64,000 bases of DNA, taken from contig NZ_BAABWJ010000001.1 of assembly GCF_040372805.1 (NCBI RefSeq), positions 1,364,001 to 1,428,000 on the forward strand. Reading direction: 5' to 3'. The notes below the pieces were generated by a model. That model did not search any database. It saw only the letters and a program-made list of their open reading frames with translations, and was not told the DNA's origin. Both the position numbers and the translations under genes were made by a program. Source of the stretch: Pseudoteredinibacter isoporae_A. GTDB lineage: Bacteria > Pseudomonadota > Gammaproteobacteria > Pseudomonadales > Cellvibrionaceae. Of this stretch, positions 26,301 to 35,531 are shown piece by piece. Positions within the stretch are counted from its first letter, which is position 1. The number at the start of each line of letters is the position of its first letter.

Positions 26301-28145
26301 GTGAAAAATTCAAATCAGCTTGCAGCCAAGTCTCTGTTGGCCCTGGCCATTGGCGTAAGTACCAACGCGACAGCAGAATCCAAAATTGAAGAAATAGTGG
26401 TGGTTGGCAACCGCATTGAGATGCCTCTGCGACAGCAGTCTGCAGCAGTCAGTATCATTACTTCCGAACAAATTGAACGTCGTGGTCAGGCCAGCCTGAT
26501 GGATGTTCTGCGCAGTGAAACCGCCATCAACGTCAGTAATTCTGGTGGCCCAGGTAAGGTATCCGCCTTGCGTATTCGCGGTGAAGAAGGCTATCGCAGT
26601 AAGGTGTACATCGATGGTATTGATGTTGCCGATCCTACAGGAACCCAGGTTGGCCCCCAGATTCAACAGATCAACAGTGCCGGTATTCAGCGCGTTGAAA
26701 TTCTGCGTGGTGCACAGGGTTTGGTATATGGCGCGGATGCAGGTGGTGTTGTTCGCATCAGTACTCTACCTCAGCGCGAGGGGCTGCACGGTGGCTTGAG
26801 TGCCGAGGCCGGTCGCTACCGTTCCCAAAACTGGGCGGCGAATCTGTCTTATAGAGAAGACGCCGGTGATATCAGCGCATCCATTTCTCGACAGGACACC
26901 GATGGTTTTAATGCTCGCACCATTGATGCAACCGGTGAACTGGACGGCTATGAGAATACCACGGCCCACATTCATGCCGGATTGAATTTCGGTGATGGTT
27001 GGCGCGTGGCGGCAACCCTGCGTGATGTCGACAGCCGTGCAGGCTACGATGGCTTCAGTGCCAGCAGTGACCATGTTAATTTCTCAGATTATGAGCAACG
27101 CTCCGGCCGTATTGCTGTTAGCAAGAAGAGTGATCATTGGCAACATGAACTGGCGTACAGCAACAGCGAAACTGAGCGTGAAAACATTACCGCTTTCGGC
27201 TTTCAGGCGAAAGGGGATATCGAAACCTTACAATATTTAGGTGCTTGGGATCATAAGGCACACACCTTGGTATTTGGTGTTGAGCGTGAAACCCAGACCG
27301 ATCAATTGAACAACAACGAACGTGATCAGGACGCGGTTTTCATCGATTGGCAATGGCAGGCCCAGGAACAATTGTTCATTAATGCTGGTGTCCGTTACGA
27401 CGACAATGAAGATTTCGGTGAGCACAACAGCTACCGCTTGGGGATCGCCTATTTCATTCCGACCGCATTAGGCGAACTGAAGTTGAAGTCCACCTGGGGA
27501 ACAGGTTTCCGCGCACCGAGTTTGTCGGAATTGGCATACAATCGCCGTCCTTTCGCACCCGACTCCATTTTGGCCGTGAACTTGAGAGAAGAAAATACGC
27601 GCAGTTTTGATATTGGTGCGCAGCTGTTTTTGGAAAACGGCGCTCAATTTGAACTGGTGTATTTTGACCAGAAAGTTGATGACGAGATTTTCTTTGATTT
27701 ACAGGCCTTCAGTGGTTATCTGCAGGAGAATGGTGACAGCAACTCCCAAGGTGTCGAGTTGAGCTTTCGGCAGAATTTGAGCGAAAACTTTGAGTTGTAC
27801 AGCAATGCGACGTACAACGATACCGAAACCATTCCTGATTCCAATGGTCAGCGTGAGCAACGCCTTCGTCGTCCGCGAGTGTTGTTTAACCTGGGTGGAA
27901 ACTACGAATTTGTGAATGCTCGCCTGCAGCTGTCGGCTAATTTTCGCCATGTTGCTGGTCAGCGAGACAGCTTTGTCGAAATTGAAGATTATCAAGTTCT
28001 CGATGCTTCATTACGTTGGGCAGCGACAGAGCAGTTGGACGTCTATGTACGCGTTGAGAACGCTTTGGATGAAGACTATCAAGAGGTTCCCAGCTATAAC
28101 ACGAGTGGGGCTGCGGCTTACGCTGGGTTAAAATTGAGTTTTTAA
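26301..28145 (+). CDS. btuB: TonB-dependent vitamin B12 receptor
   Basis: Outer-membrane transporter for cobalamin. 614 residues: signal peptide (about 1-25, ending NATA), TonB box-like EEIVVVG, plug domain (about 35-155, QSAAVSIITSEQIERRG to GADAGGVVRI) and a 22-strand barrel ending in the terminal Phe (GLKLSF). The start is GTG at 26301 with GAGG about 6-11 nt upstream. The preceding cobalamin riboswitch and following btuCDF genes make the substrate assignment firm. First gene of a six-gene operon. Confidence 0.96.
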   Translation: MKNSNQLAAKSLLALAIGVSTNATAESKIEEIVVVGNRIEMPLRQQSAAVSIITSEQIERRGQASLMDVLRSETAINVSNSGGPGKVSALRIRGEEGYRSKVYIDGIDVADPTGTQVGPQIQQINSAGIQRVEILRGAQGLVYGADAGGVVRISTLPQREGLHGGLSAEAGRYRSQNWAANLSYREDAGDISASISRQDTDGFNARTIDATGELDGYENTTAHIHAGLNFGDGWRVAATLRDVDSRAGYDGFSASSDHVNFSDYEQRSGRIAVSKKSDHWQHELAYSNSETERENITAFGFQAKGDIETLQYLGAWDHKAHTLVFGVERETQTDQLNNNERDQDAVFIDWQWQAQEQLFINAGVRYDDNEDFGEHNSYRLGIAYFIPTALGELKLKSTWGTGFRAPSLSELAYNRRPFAPDSILAVNLREENTRSFDIGAQLFLENGAQFELVYFDQKVDDEIFFDLQAFSGYLQENGDSNSQGVELSFRQNLSENFELYSNATYNDTETIPDSNGQREQRLRRPRVLFNLGGNYEFVNARLQLSANFRHVAGQRDSFVEIEDYQVLDASLRWAATEQLDVYVRVENALDEDYQEVPSYNTSGAAAYAGLKLSF

Positions 28146-28169
28146 TTCAGCGTACAGGCAGGAGGGGTT

Positions 28170-29183
28170 ATGTCAGCAAAGTCACCGCATAGACTGATTG
28201 CGATATTGGCCAGTTCCCTGCTGCCAGCGGTGTTGTTGGCGCTTTGTCTTGGCACTGAACTGTCGTCGCTGAACGATGCTTTTGTGGCTCTGCTGGGGCA
28301 AGCCGAAAACATTGAACAGCAAATTATCCGCGACATTCGTCTGCCGCGAGTCATTCTGGCCTTGCTTGTGGGAGCTTGCCTGGCCGTATGTGGTACGGCC
28401 AGCCAAGGCTTGTTCCGCAACCCGCTTGCAGACCCCAGTCTGATTGGGGTCAGTGCTGGCGCGGCCATGGGCGCGAGTCTTTGTATCGTGTTTTTCTATG
28501 TCTTGTTTGCCGAAGTGGCGTCGGTGGCTGTCATCGCGGTGGCGGCGTTTCTGGGAGGCATGCTGGCCAGTGTCCTGGTCTATCGCCTGGCGAATAATGA
28601 AAACGGTACCTCGGTTGCCATGATGTTATTAGCGGGTATTGCTGTTACCGCGTTTGCCGCAGCGGTGAGCAGTTTCAGCGAATTTGCCTCGAGCAATGCT
28701 CAGCTTCGCCGAATCAGCCTGTGGCAAATGGGGAGCCTGGCTGGCAGCAGTGCCGAACAACGAATGGGTTTGGCCCTGGTGTTGGTGTTGCTTCTTGTGG
28801 TGTTGCAACGTCAGGCAATGAAACTCAATGCTTTATTGCTGGGCGAATCCGAAGCCCGACATCTCGGGGTGAATGTTCAGAGACTGAAAATTCACGTCAT
28901 TATTGCTATCGCAGCCGGGGTCGGTTTGGCGGTGGCCACGTCTGGCACCATTGGTTTTGTGGGGCTGCTGGTTCCTCATATAATGCGTTTGATCATTGGC
29001 CCGGATCACCGATACCTCTTGCTGGCTTCGGCGTTGGGTGGTGCACTATTGTTGTTAATGGCCGATACGTTGGCGCGTACTCTCTTTGCACCATCTGAGT
29101 TACCGGTGGGGGTGATTACGGCCATCATGGGGGCGCCGTTTTTCCTCGCATTACTGCGTATCAAACGGAATCAATTACTGTGA
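28170..29183 (+). CDS. btuC: B12 ABC transporter permease (FecCD family)
   Basis: Inner-membrane permease of 337 residues with about ten hydrophobic segments. Family motifs include GACLAVCGTASQGLFRNPLADPSLIGVSAGAAMGAS and GTIGFVGLLVPHIMRL. An AGGAGG ribosome site precedes ATG 28170, 24 nt after btuB. FecCD permeases also carry heme and siderophores; the riboswitch and the cobO/cobQ context select B12. Confidence 0.93.
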   Translation: MSAKSPHRLIAILASSLLPAVLLALCLGTELSSLNDAFVALLGQAENIEQQIIRDIRLPRVILALLVGACLAVCGTASQGLFRNPLADPSLIGVSAGAAMGASLCIVFFYVLFAEVASVAVIAVAAFLGGMLASVLVYRLANNENGTSVAMMLLAGIAVTAFAAAVSSFSEFASSNAQLRRISLWQMGSLAGSSAEQRMGLALVLVLLLVVLQRQAMKLNALLLGESEARHLGVNVQRLKIHVIIAIAAGVGLAVATSGTIGFVGLLVPHIMRLIIGPDHRYLLLASALGGALLLLMADTLARTLFAPSELPVGVITAIMGAPFFLALLRIKRNQLL

Positions 29184-29193
29184 GTGCGTCGGA

Positions 29194-30003
29194 ATGAAAC
29201 ATCGATTCCCGTCATTAGAGCAACGCTTTGCGTGCATGGAAGCTCGTGAAATATCACTGAGCCTGGGTGGGCAACGTGTTTTGAAGCCTGTGAGTTTTTC
29301 GGCGTGCGCGGGTGAGTTGGTGGTCATCATTGGTCCCAATGGCGCAGGTAAAAGCAGTTTGTTGCGCTTGCTAGCCGGGGAATATTCCCCCGATCACGGT
29401 GAATTGGTTTTGCATGATGAGCATCTGTCGATCATGAGTCTGGAACAGAGGGCCACACATGTTTCAGTGTTGTCCCAGAACAGTCGGCTCAACTTTCCTT
29501 TTACGGTCGAACAAGTCGTGGCGATGGGGCGCATGCCATTTTCTCTCGGGCACCAGGCGGACACACGCATTTGTGAACAAGCCATGCAGGCCAGCGATTG
29601 CTACGAGCTCCGCAAGCGGGTGTATACCCAGCTTTCCGGTGGTGAGCAACAGCGTTGTCAGTTAGCCAGAGTATTCGCACAATCCTGGCCAACGGAAGAA
29701 GGCCGGCCCAACTATCTCCTTTTGGACGAACCGAATAATTGCCTCGATCTAAGTCATCAGAAAATGCTTTTGGACTACTGCCGGCATCGTACGGATGACA
29801 ATGCCGTTGTGCTGATGGTGCTGCACGATTTAAATTTGGCGTTCCGATACGCGGATCGAATATTGCTGATGCACGATGGGCGGCTGTATGCCAACGGCTC
29901 TCCTTGGGAAGTCGTGGAAGGTGGTCTGCTGGAATCGGTTTACGGCGTGAAATTGCACTATTCAACTCACCCGGAAAAAAACGTACCCATGATCATAATG
30001 TAG
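29194..30003 (+). CDS. btuD: B12 ABC transporter ATP-binding protein
   Basis: 269-residue ATPase with Walker A GPNGAGKSS, signature LSGGEQQRCQLAR, Walker B LLLDEPNNCLD and switch His in VLMVLHDLNLAF. The sequence style is close to HmuV. The Walker B tail NNCLD, instead of the usual TNHLD/TSALD, is mildly unusual. ATG 29194 (weak GTCGGA site) is used, but ATG 29236 (MEAREISLSLGG) would begin exactly where the family domain begins and is an equally good start. 10 nt after btuC. Confidence 0.9.
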   Translation: MKHRFPSLEQRFACMEAREISLSLGGQRVLKPVSFSACAGELVVIIGPNGAGKSSLLRLLAGEYSPDHGELVLHDEHLSIMSLEQRATHVSVLSQNSRLNFPFTVEQVVAMGRMPFSLGHQADTRICEQAMQASDCYELRKRVYTQLSGGEQQRCQLARVFAQSWPTEEGRPNYLLLDEPNNCLDLSHQKMLLDYCRHRTDDNAVVLMVLHDLNLAFRYADRILLMHDGRLYANGSPWEVVEGGLLESVYGVKLHYSTHPEKNVPMIIM

Positions 30004-30015
30004 GGCTTCGAAACG

Positions 30016-30879
30016 ATGAAAAAAGTTGTTTGGCTTGTTACCGCGCTGGTGCTGATGAATTCCTTTTCTTCTGCGAACGCCGAACGTGGATCTGTGGGTA
30101 AACCCGCGGAGCGCATTGTGGCCTTGGCCCCTCATTTGGTGGAAATTGTTTATGAGTTGGGTTTGGGGGACAAAATAGTTGCCACGGTTGAGTACAGCGA
30201 TTTTCCCGAGGCCGCGAAAACCATTCCCCGTGTCGGTAATTTTGCCACGATCAATGTGGAAGCGATTGCTCGTTTGCAACCTGATTTAGTTTTAGCCTGG
30301 GGCAGTGGGAACCCCGCCAAGAGTCTTCGTAAGCTGGAAGAGTTGGGTTTCCCTGTATATCGCTCGGAACCGAAAAGCCTTTCCGATATTGCAAACCTGA
30401 TGGAAGACGTGGCTCGAATCAGTGGGCATACTGAAGGGCTTGCTGCGGCAGAAAAATATCAACAAAAGTTAGACACGCTTCGCCAACGTTATCATCAACA
30501 AAGTCCTGTCACGGTATTCTATCAAGTCTGGAATCAACCTTTGCAAACTCTGAGTGATCAAAGTGTAGTAAGTGATGTGATCAAACTTTGCGGTGGGCAA
30601 AATATTTTTGCGGATGCCTTAGCCGTTGCCCCTAAAGTAAGTGTTGAAACGGTGTTGAGACGAAACCCTGAAGTTATTGTGGCGAGTGGCACTGATGCAA
30701 GGCGACCGCCATGGCTGGACGAATGGAAAGCCTGGCCGAATATGCAAGCGGTGGAAAAAGACCAACTGTATTTTGTGCCGCCGGATTTGATTCAACGGCA
30801 CACACCTCGCCTGTTGCTGGGCGCGGAAATGCTCTGTGAGCAATTGGCCGATGTTCGCCGAAAACGAGAAGAGAGCTAA
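30016..30879 (+). CDS. btuF: B12-binding periplasmic protein
   Basis: Substrate-binding protein of the B12 importer, 287 residues with a signal peptide (MKKVVWLVTALVLMNSFSSANA). The two-lobed fold is indicated by ERIVALAPHLVEIVYELGL, the VGNFATINVEAIARLQPDLVLAW stretch and a long central helix. It starts 12 nt after btuD and ends 3 nt before cobO. Confidence 0.93.
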   Translation: MKKVVWLVTALVLMNSFSSANAERGSVGKPAERIVALAPHLVEIVYELGLGDKIVATVEYSDFPEAAKTIPRVGNFATINVEAIARLQPDLVLAWGSGNPAKSLRKLEELGFPVYRSEPKSLSDIANLMEDVARISGHTEGLAAAEKYQQKLDTLRQRYHQQSPVTVFYQVWNQPLQTLSDQSVVSDVIKLCGGQNIFADALAVAPKVSVETVLRRNPEVIVASGTDARRPPWLDEWKAWPNMQAVEKDQLYFVPPDLIQRHTPRLLLGAEMLCEQLADVRRKREES

Positions 30880-30882
30880 ATC

Positions 30883-31485
30883 ATGACGGAAGAAAAACGA
30901 CAGCGACACAAAGAGCGCATGCAACAACGCAAAGAAATTGTCGATGCCGGCATTGCTCGAGCCCAGGAAGACAAGGGTGTTTTTATTGTGCTCAGTGGCG
31001 ATGGCAAGGGCAAGAGCAGTTCGGGCTTTGGTACGGCTTTGCGCGCTCTTGGTCATGGTTACAAGGTAGGTGTCGTGCAATTCATTAAAGGGGCTTGGGA
31101 GTGCGGTGAGCGCAATATGCTTGAGCACATGCCCGATGTTGAATTTCATGTCATGGGTACAGGCTTCACCTGGGAAACCCAGGATGATGAAAAAGACAAA
31201 CAAGCCGCCGCTCAGGTCTGGGCGAAGGCCAAAACAATGTTACAAAACCCTGAACTTCATTTGGTTTTATTTGATGAGATGACTTACGCCCTTAATTATA
31301 AGTGGCTGGATAAACAAGACGTACTGGACGCTATCGCCAATCGCCCTGAGCAGCAAAGTGTGATTATTACCGGCCGAGGTGCCAAGAAGTATCTGCAGGA
31401 TGCCTGCGACACCTACAGCGAAATTAAAGCGGTGAAGCATGCCTTTCAGGCGGGCATCAAGGCGCAAAAAGGCATTGAGTGGTAA
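30883..31485 (+). CDS. cobO: Corrinoid adenosyltransferase (CobA/CobO/BtuR)
   Basis: Transfers the adenosyl group from ATP to cob(I)alamin-type corrinoids. 200 residues with the P-loop GDGKGKSSSGFG (about 45-56) and VVQFIKGAW, LVLFDEMTYAL and ITGRGA. The N-terminal basic/Glu-rich helix is normal for the family. Operon position 3 nt after btuF supports salvage of imported corrinoids. Confidence 0.96.
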   Translation: MTEEKRQRHKERMQQRKEIVDAGIARAQEDKGVFIVLSGDGKGKSSSGFGTALRALGHGYKVGVVQFIKGAWECGERNMLEHMPDVEFHVMGTGFTWETQDDEKDKQAAAQVWAKAKTMLQNPELHLVLFDEMTYALNYKWLDKQDVLDAIANRPEQQSVIITGRGAKKYLQDACDTYSEIKAVKHAFQAGIKAQKGIEW

Positions 31486-33013
31486 ACAATTGACACTGGA
31501 TCTCCATCGTTTTCGTACAAATGCCATTATGGTTCAGGGCACCACTTCTGACGCAGGGAAGAGTACTCTGGTTGCGGCTCTGTGCCGGATCTTCAGCGAC
31601 ATGGGGGAACAGGTCGCTCCGTTTAAACCCCAGAACATGGCACTGAACAGTGCGGTCAGTGACGACGGCGGTGAAATCGGTCGTGCGCAGGCGGTACAAG
31701 CCGAAGCGGCGAGATTGACGCCCCACACCGATATGAATCCTGTTCTGTTGAAACCCAGTAGCGATACTGGTGCTCAGGTGATCATCCAAGGACACGCCAT
31801 TGGCAATATGCAGGCGCTGGATTATCACCATTACAAAAACACAGCGAAGCAAGCGGTGTTGGATTCCTTTGAGCGCTTGAGTTCGCAGTACAGTGCCGTA
31901 GTGGTTGAAGGGGCGGGCAGTCCGGCCGAAATTAATTTGCGTGAAGGGGATATCGCCAATATGGGGTTTGCAGAGGCTGTTGATTGCCCGGTGATCATCA
32001 TTGCGGACATTGATAAAGGCGGTGTCTTCGCTCATCTGGTCGGGACACTTGAACTTCTGAGCCCATCGGAACAAAGCCGCGTGGTAGGTTTCGTTATCAA
32101 TCGTTTTCGCGGGGACATCGGTTTACTGGAGCCTGGCCTTGACTGGTTGGAAGAACGGACCGGCAAGCCGGTACTTGCGGTGTTGCCTTACCTTCACCAC
32201 TTTCATCTTGAGGCCGAGGACGCGATAGAGATCAAAGATACGTTAACGAGTGCTTCAAGGTGTTTACGAGTTGCGGTATTGGTCTTGCCGAAAATCTCCA
32301 ATCACACTGATTTTGATCCTCTCGCTTTGCACCCTCAGGTGGAGCTGCAATTTGTGGATCTGGCGGATGAATTGCCAGCTTGTGATCTGCTCATCATTCC
32401 CGGTTCCAAGTCTGTTCGCGCTGACTTGGCGTATTTGATGTCAGAAAAGTGGGATGAAAAAATCGCCCGCCATCTGCGTTACCAAGGAAAGTTGATGGGA
32501 ATTTGCGGGGGCTACCAAATGCTCGGGCGATGCATTCGAGATCCTCTGGCTGTAGAAGGCAAGGCAGGTAGCAGCCATGGTTTGGCCTACATCGACATGG
32601 AAACAGAATTGACCCCGGATAAAACCTTGTTGAACCGCAAAGGTAAAATAGCGGGAACCGACAGTGAAGTCAGTGGTTATGAAATCCACATGGGCCGCAG
32701 TTCAGGTCCCGCGCTGGCATCCGGTTTCCTGGAGTTGGAGGCCTTGGACCGCTCGGGTCATTCCCAGCTCGAAGGCTATCGTTCTGAGGACGGCCAGATT
32801 ATTGCTACGTATTTACATGGTTTGTTCGAGCAGCAAGACGCCATGGATTATGTTTTGCGTTGGGCGGGCTTGCGAGAAGTTGAGCCCTTTAACTATCAGG
32901 GCCATCGTGAGAAACAAATTCAGCGTCTGGCCGACAGTGCCAAAGAAGCATTTTTAGAACGAGCGCCAGGCTGTGAGCTTTTAAGCCCACAAACGAATGG
33001 GTTATTAGGATGA
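31439..33013 (+). CDS. cobQ: Cobyric acid synthase
   Basis: ATP- and glutamine-dependent amidation of adenosylcobyrinic acid a,c-diamide. The N-terminal dethiobiotin-synthetase-like domain begins at IMVQGTTSDAGKSTLVAALC and contains PFKPQNMALNSAV. The C-terminal class I-like amidotransferase domain has the nucleophile in MGICGGYQMLG and the His in TYLHGLFEQ. The start is uncertain. The longest reading (ATG 31439) overlaps cobO by 47 nt and its first 15-20 residues are basic and unlike the family. TTG 31475, TTG 31490 or ATG 31529 are alternatives, with 31490 giving a near-normal N-terminus. No further cob genes follow. Confidence 0.95.
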   Translation: MPFRRASRRKKALSGKQLTLDLHRFRTNAIMVQGTTSDAGKSTLVAALCRIFSDMGEQVAPFKPQNMALNSAVSDDGGEIGRAQAVQAEAARLTPHTDMNPVLLKPSSDTGAQVIIQGHAIGNMQALDYHHYKNTAKQAVLDSFERLSSQYSAVVVEGAGSPAEINLREGDIANMGFAEAVDCPVIIIADIDKGGVFAHLVGTLELLSPSEQSRVVGFVINRFRGDIGLLEPGLDWLEERTGKPVLAVLPYLHHFHLEAEDAIEIKDTLTSASRCLRVAVLVLPKISNHTDFDPLALHPQVELQFVDLADELPACDLLIIPGSKSVRADLAYLMSEKWDEKIARHLRYQGKLMGICGGYQMLGRCIRDPLAVEGKAGSSHGLAYIDMETELTPDKTLLNRKGKIAGTDSEVSGYEIHMGRSSGPALASGFLELEALDRSGHSQLEGYRSEDGQIIATYLHGLFEQQDAMDYVLRWAGLREVEPFNYQGHREKQIQRLADSAKEAFLERAPGCELLSPQTNGLLG

Positions 33014-33502
33014 TTGCCGTGTCTACTAGTATTTAAGGTGACAATACGTCTTAAATAATCCAATCAATTCGTCAGAAACTGCTCGAACTCTCTTAGCAAA
33101 ATTCCCTTTTTGATCTATCCTTTAAGTCAGTTGTCCGGACAATTATTGCCATTCATGAGACGATCGCAATGGCTCGATATGTGAAGCCGAGATAATGGTT
33201 CTATTGTCACGCGATGCTTTTACGGCTTAGGGATGAAGTCTGGATTTCTGGTTTCTTATGACAAAAGAAACTGGCAATCACTTTCTGTTGGTCGATACTT
33301 TAAGGGTGGAATTCAAAACTACCTGACCTTCAATATTCGTCATTACTGTGTTATCGGTATGGTGTATACACTTCGCCAGAAATTAGCCGGGCGGTAACAA
33401 TTGGAATAGAAGTCTGGAATGGAAATAGGGCAGGGATTGGTCCGTGGGACTGCTTCTGAACTTCAATAGAAGCTGAAACTGAGTTTTCAATAAAAAACGA
33501 CT
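33014..33502 (+). other. Gene-free, AT-rich region after cobQ
   Basis: 489 nt without a convincing gene. It contains an 8-bp inverted repeat (TATTTAAG / CTTAAATA, 33030-33057, 12-nt spacer), the 12-bp palindrome TTGTCCGGACAA (33131-33142) and, presumably, the promoter of the CBS-GGDEF gene. No T-run terminator for the cobalamin operon was seen. Confidence 0.6.
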
Positions 33503-34450
33503 ATGAAATTTAATGACTCCAGTGTTCAAAGCCATATGACGATGGGCTTTATCACGGTCGAACCTGATGCTTCGCTATCTGAAATTTTACAAACCATCAC
33601 CGAGGCAGTAGCGCCTTGCTTGATTGTAATTGAAGACGATAAACCTGTGGGCATCATTACCGAAAGTGATTTGGTGGCGGTGCTGGCGACGAGTCAACTC
33701 GGAGGTAAAGGCATCGCGGATATGCAGGCTAAAGAGGTAATGACTTCATCGCCTGTCACCGTAGATTACAGCTCGCCTTTGAAAGAAGCCTTTGTTATTT
33801 CTCAATCTCATAACCTTCGCGATTTACCCGTAGTGGACCCGGATGGGTATTTAATGGGGCTGATCAGCCAAAACGATATCCTGGATGCTCATTTTAATAT
33901 GCTGGATGAACTGCAAACTTTATCCATGGAAGATTCCTTGTTGGGAATCGGCAATCGACGGGCCATGGAAATGGATTTGCAATACACTCACAATAATGCG
34001 CTGCGTTATCAACGTTATTATTCTATCGTGTTGCTCGATGTGGATTACTTTAAGAAGTACAACGATCACTATGGGCATCAAGAAGGTGATCGAGTGTTGC
34101 GTTTGGTCAGTGATACGGTTCAAGGGAGCTTGCGTAGCTCGGATCGATTGTATCGTTATGGCGGTGAAGAGTTGTTGGTCCTGCTGCCAGAAACCTATCC
34201 TCTGGTTGCGGCAAAAGTTGTTGAACGGGTATTGAAAAACTTGGAGGAGAAGGCCGAGCCACATTGCGAGAGCGATTACGGTGTTCTAACTGCGAGCGCA
34301 GGCATTGGCAGTTACGAGCCAGGCTGTGGACAAGAGTGGAAGGCCTTGCTGGAGCTGGCGGATGCTCAACTTTATGCCTCGAAGCAGCGCGGCAGAAACT
34401 GCGTGAGTTGGCAGGGCGATAAAGATTCCATGGCCGCCGAGGCGGTGTAG
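33503..34450 (+). CDS. Diguanylate cyclase with tandem CBS domains
   Basis: 315-residue soluble protein: a CBS pair (about 10-130; PVGIITESDLVAVL, VMTSSPVTVDYSS, LPVVDPDGYLMGLISQNDIL) followed by a GGDEF domain (about 145-305). The active-site loop is GGEEL (220-224), one conservative change from GGEEF, and an RxxD inhibitory site is present five residues upstream (R211-SSD214). It should therefore make c-di-GMP under product inhibition, perhaps tuned by adenine nucleotides bound to the CBS pair (inference from the family). It is transcribed alone. The ribosome site before ATG 33503 is weak. Confidence 0.92.
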   Translation: MKFNDSSVQSHMTMGFITVEPDASLSEILQTITEAVAPCLIVIEDDKPVGIITESDLVAVLATSQLGGKGIADMQAKEVMTSSPVTVDYSSPLKEAFVISQSHNLRDLPVVDPDGYLMGLISQNDILDAHFNMLDELQTLSMEDSLLGIGNRRAMEMDLQYTHNNALRYQRYYSIVLLDVDYFKKYNDHYGHQEGDRVLRLVSDTVQGSLRSSDRLYRYGGEELLVLLPETYPLVAAKVVERVLKNLEEKAEPHCESDYGVLTASAGIGSYEPGCGQEWKALLELADAQLYASKQRGRNCVSWQGDKDSMAAEAV

Positions 34451-34563
34451 TGTCTACTTGGTGTTTGACGTTTTTGTAACGCTTACTGAAGAGGCTTCCT
34501 GAATTGGCCGAAGTAGCGTAGTCTGGAAGACTGACAAGGACCGGCCAGGGAGCGCGTGTAAGC

Positions 34564-35475
34564 ATGAATATTCTTGTGACTGGCGCCAGTGGGTTTATCG
34601 CCCAGGCGTTGATTCCCCATCTATTGGCCGACGGCCATACACTGTGGGCCTGGACGCGCTCGCGGGAGCGCTGCCAACATCTATACGGTACACAACTGAA
34701 CTGTGTCAGCCACCTGAACGAGTTGTTTGAGTCTGATGGTGTGGTTCACATCGACGCGATGATCAATCTCGCGGGAGAGGGGATCGCAGAGAAGCGCTGG
34801 AGCGAACAGCGCAAGGCCCAACTTCTCAACAGTCGCATTGATACCACATCAAGCTTGCTGGAGCTGATTCAACGACTGGACCGCAAACCCAAGGTTTTAT
34901 TGAGTGCGTCCGCTATTGGATTTTACGGCAGCCATGATGGTGATGAGCCTATAGCTGAAGATGGGGCGGTGAGCGGAGGTTTCACCCACGAACTGTGCCA
35001 TCGTTGGGAAGAGGAAGCCGAGAAAGCTCGAGAACACGGTGTTCGAGTTTGCAGCCTTCGAACCGGTATCGTCTTGGGGCACGGCGGTGCCTTAGCCAAA
35101 ATGCGTTTACCGTTCTTGTTGGGTATGGGGGGGCGAGTAGGCTCTGGAGCACAATGGATGTCCTGGATTCACATGGCCGATGAAGTGAGGGCAATCCAAT
35201 TTCTACTGTCACATGAGCAGTGTTCCGGTGCTTTTAATCTCACCGCACCTAATGCGGTGCAGAACCTGGAATTTACGCAGCGTTTCGCACATTCCTTGCA
35301 TCGCCCTTCATGGATACCTTTACCAGAGTTTGTGCCGAAGCTAATGTTGGGTGAAGGTGCTGAATTGTTATTGGAGGGGCAGCGGGTTTACCCCAAGCGT
35401 TTGTTACAGGAAGGCTTTCAGTTTAACTTTGAGACTATTGATAGCGCGTTTAAAGACCTCGCCTCCAGGCATTAA
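34564..35475 (+). CDS. TIGR01777-family NAD(P)-dependent epimerase (YfcH-like)
   Basis: Extended SDR protein of 303 residues with an N-terminal Rossmann motif TGASGFIAQAL and conserved YfcH-type stretches NLAGEGIAEKRWSE, LLSASAIGFYGSHDGD and WMSWIHMADEV. The Tyr of the SDR active site is in GFYGS. The physiological substrate of this family is not established; some relatives act in cell division or chloroplast development. A bidirectional terminator follows. Confidence 0.9.
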   Translation: MNILVTGASGFIAQALIPHLLADGHTLWAWTRSRERCQHLYGTQLNCVSHLNELFESDGVVHIDAMINLAGEGIAEKRWSEQRKAQLLNSRIDTTSSLLELIQRLDRKPKVLLSASAIGFYGSHDGDEPIAEDGAVSGGFTHELCHRWEEEAEKAREHGVRVCSLRTGIVLGHGGALAKMRLPFLLGMGGRVGSGAQWMSWIHMADEVRAIQFLLSHEQCSGAFNLTAPNAVQNLEFTQRFAHSLHRPSWIPLPEFVPKLMLGEGAELLLEGQRVYPKRLLQEGFQFNFETIDSAFKDLASRH

Positions 35476-35513
35476 GGCATAAAAAACCCGGCGTGTGCCG
35501 GGTTTTTTATGCC
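35476..35513. terminator. Bidirectional terminator between YfcH-like gene and ettA
   Basis: A perfect 17-bp inverted repeat with a 4-nt GTGT loop. The core stem ACCCGGC/GCCGGGT is flanked by A6 and T6 tracts, so it works for both converging genes. Confidence 0.95.
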
Positions 35514-35531
35514 GTTTAAATCGCGTTTCGC

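Noticed and set aside
29194..30003. Reading the ABC genes as a heme or siderophore importer
   Set aside because: Individual proteins look HmuV/FecCD-like, but the cobalamin riboswitch and the cobO/cobQ genes in the same operon favour B12.
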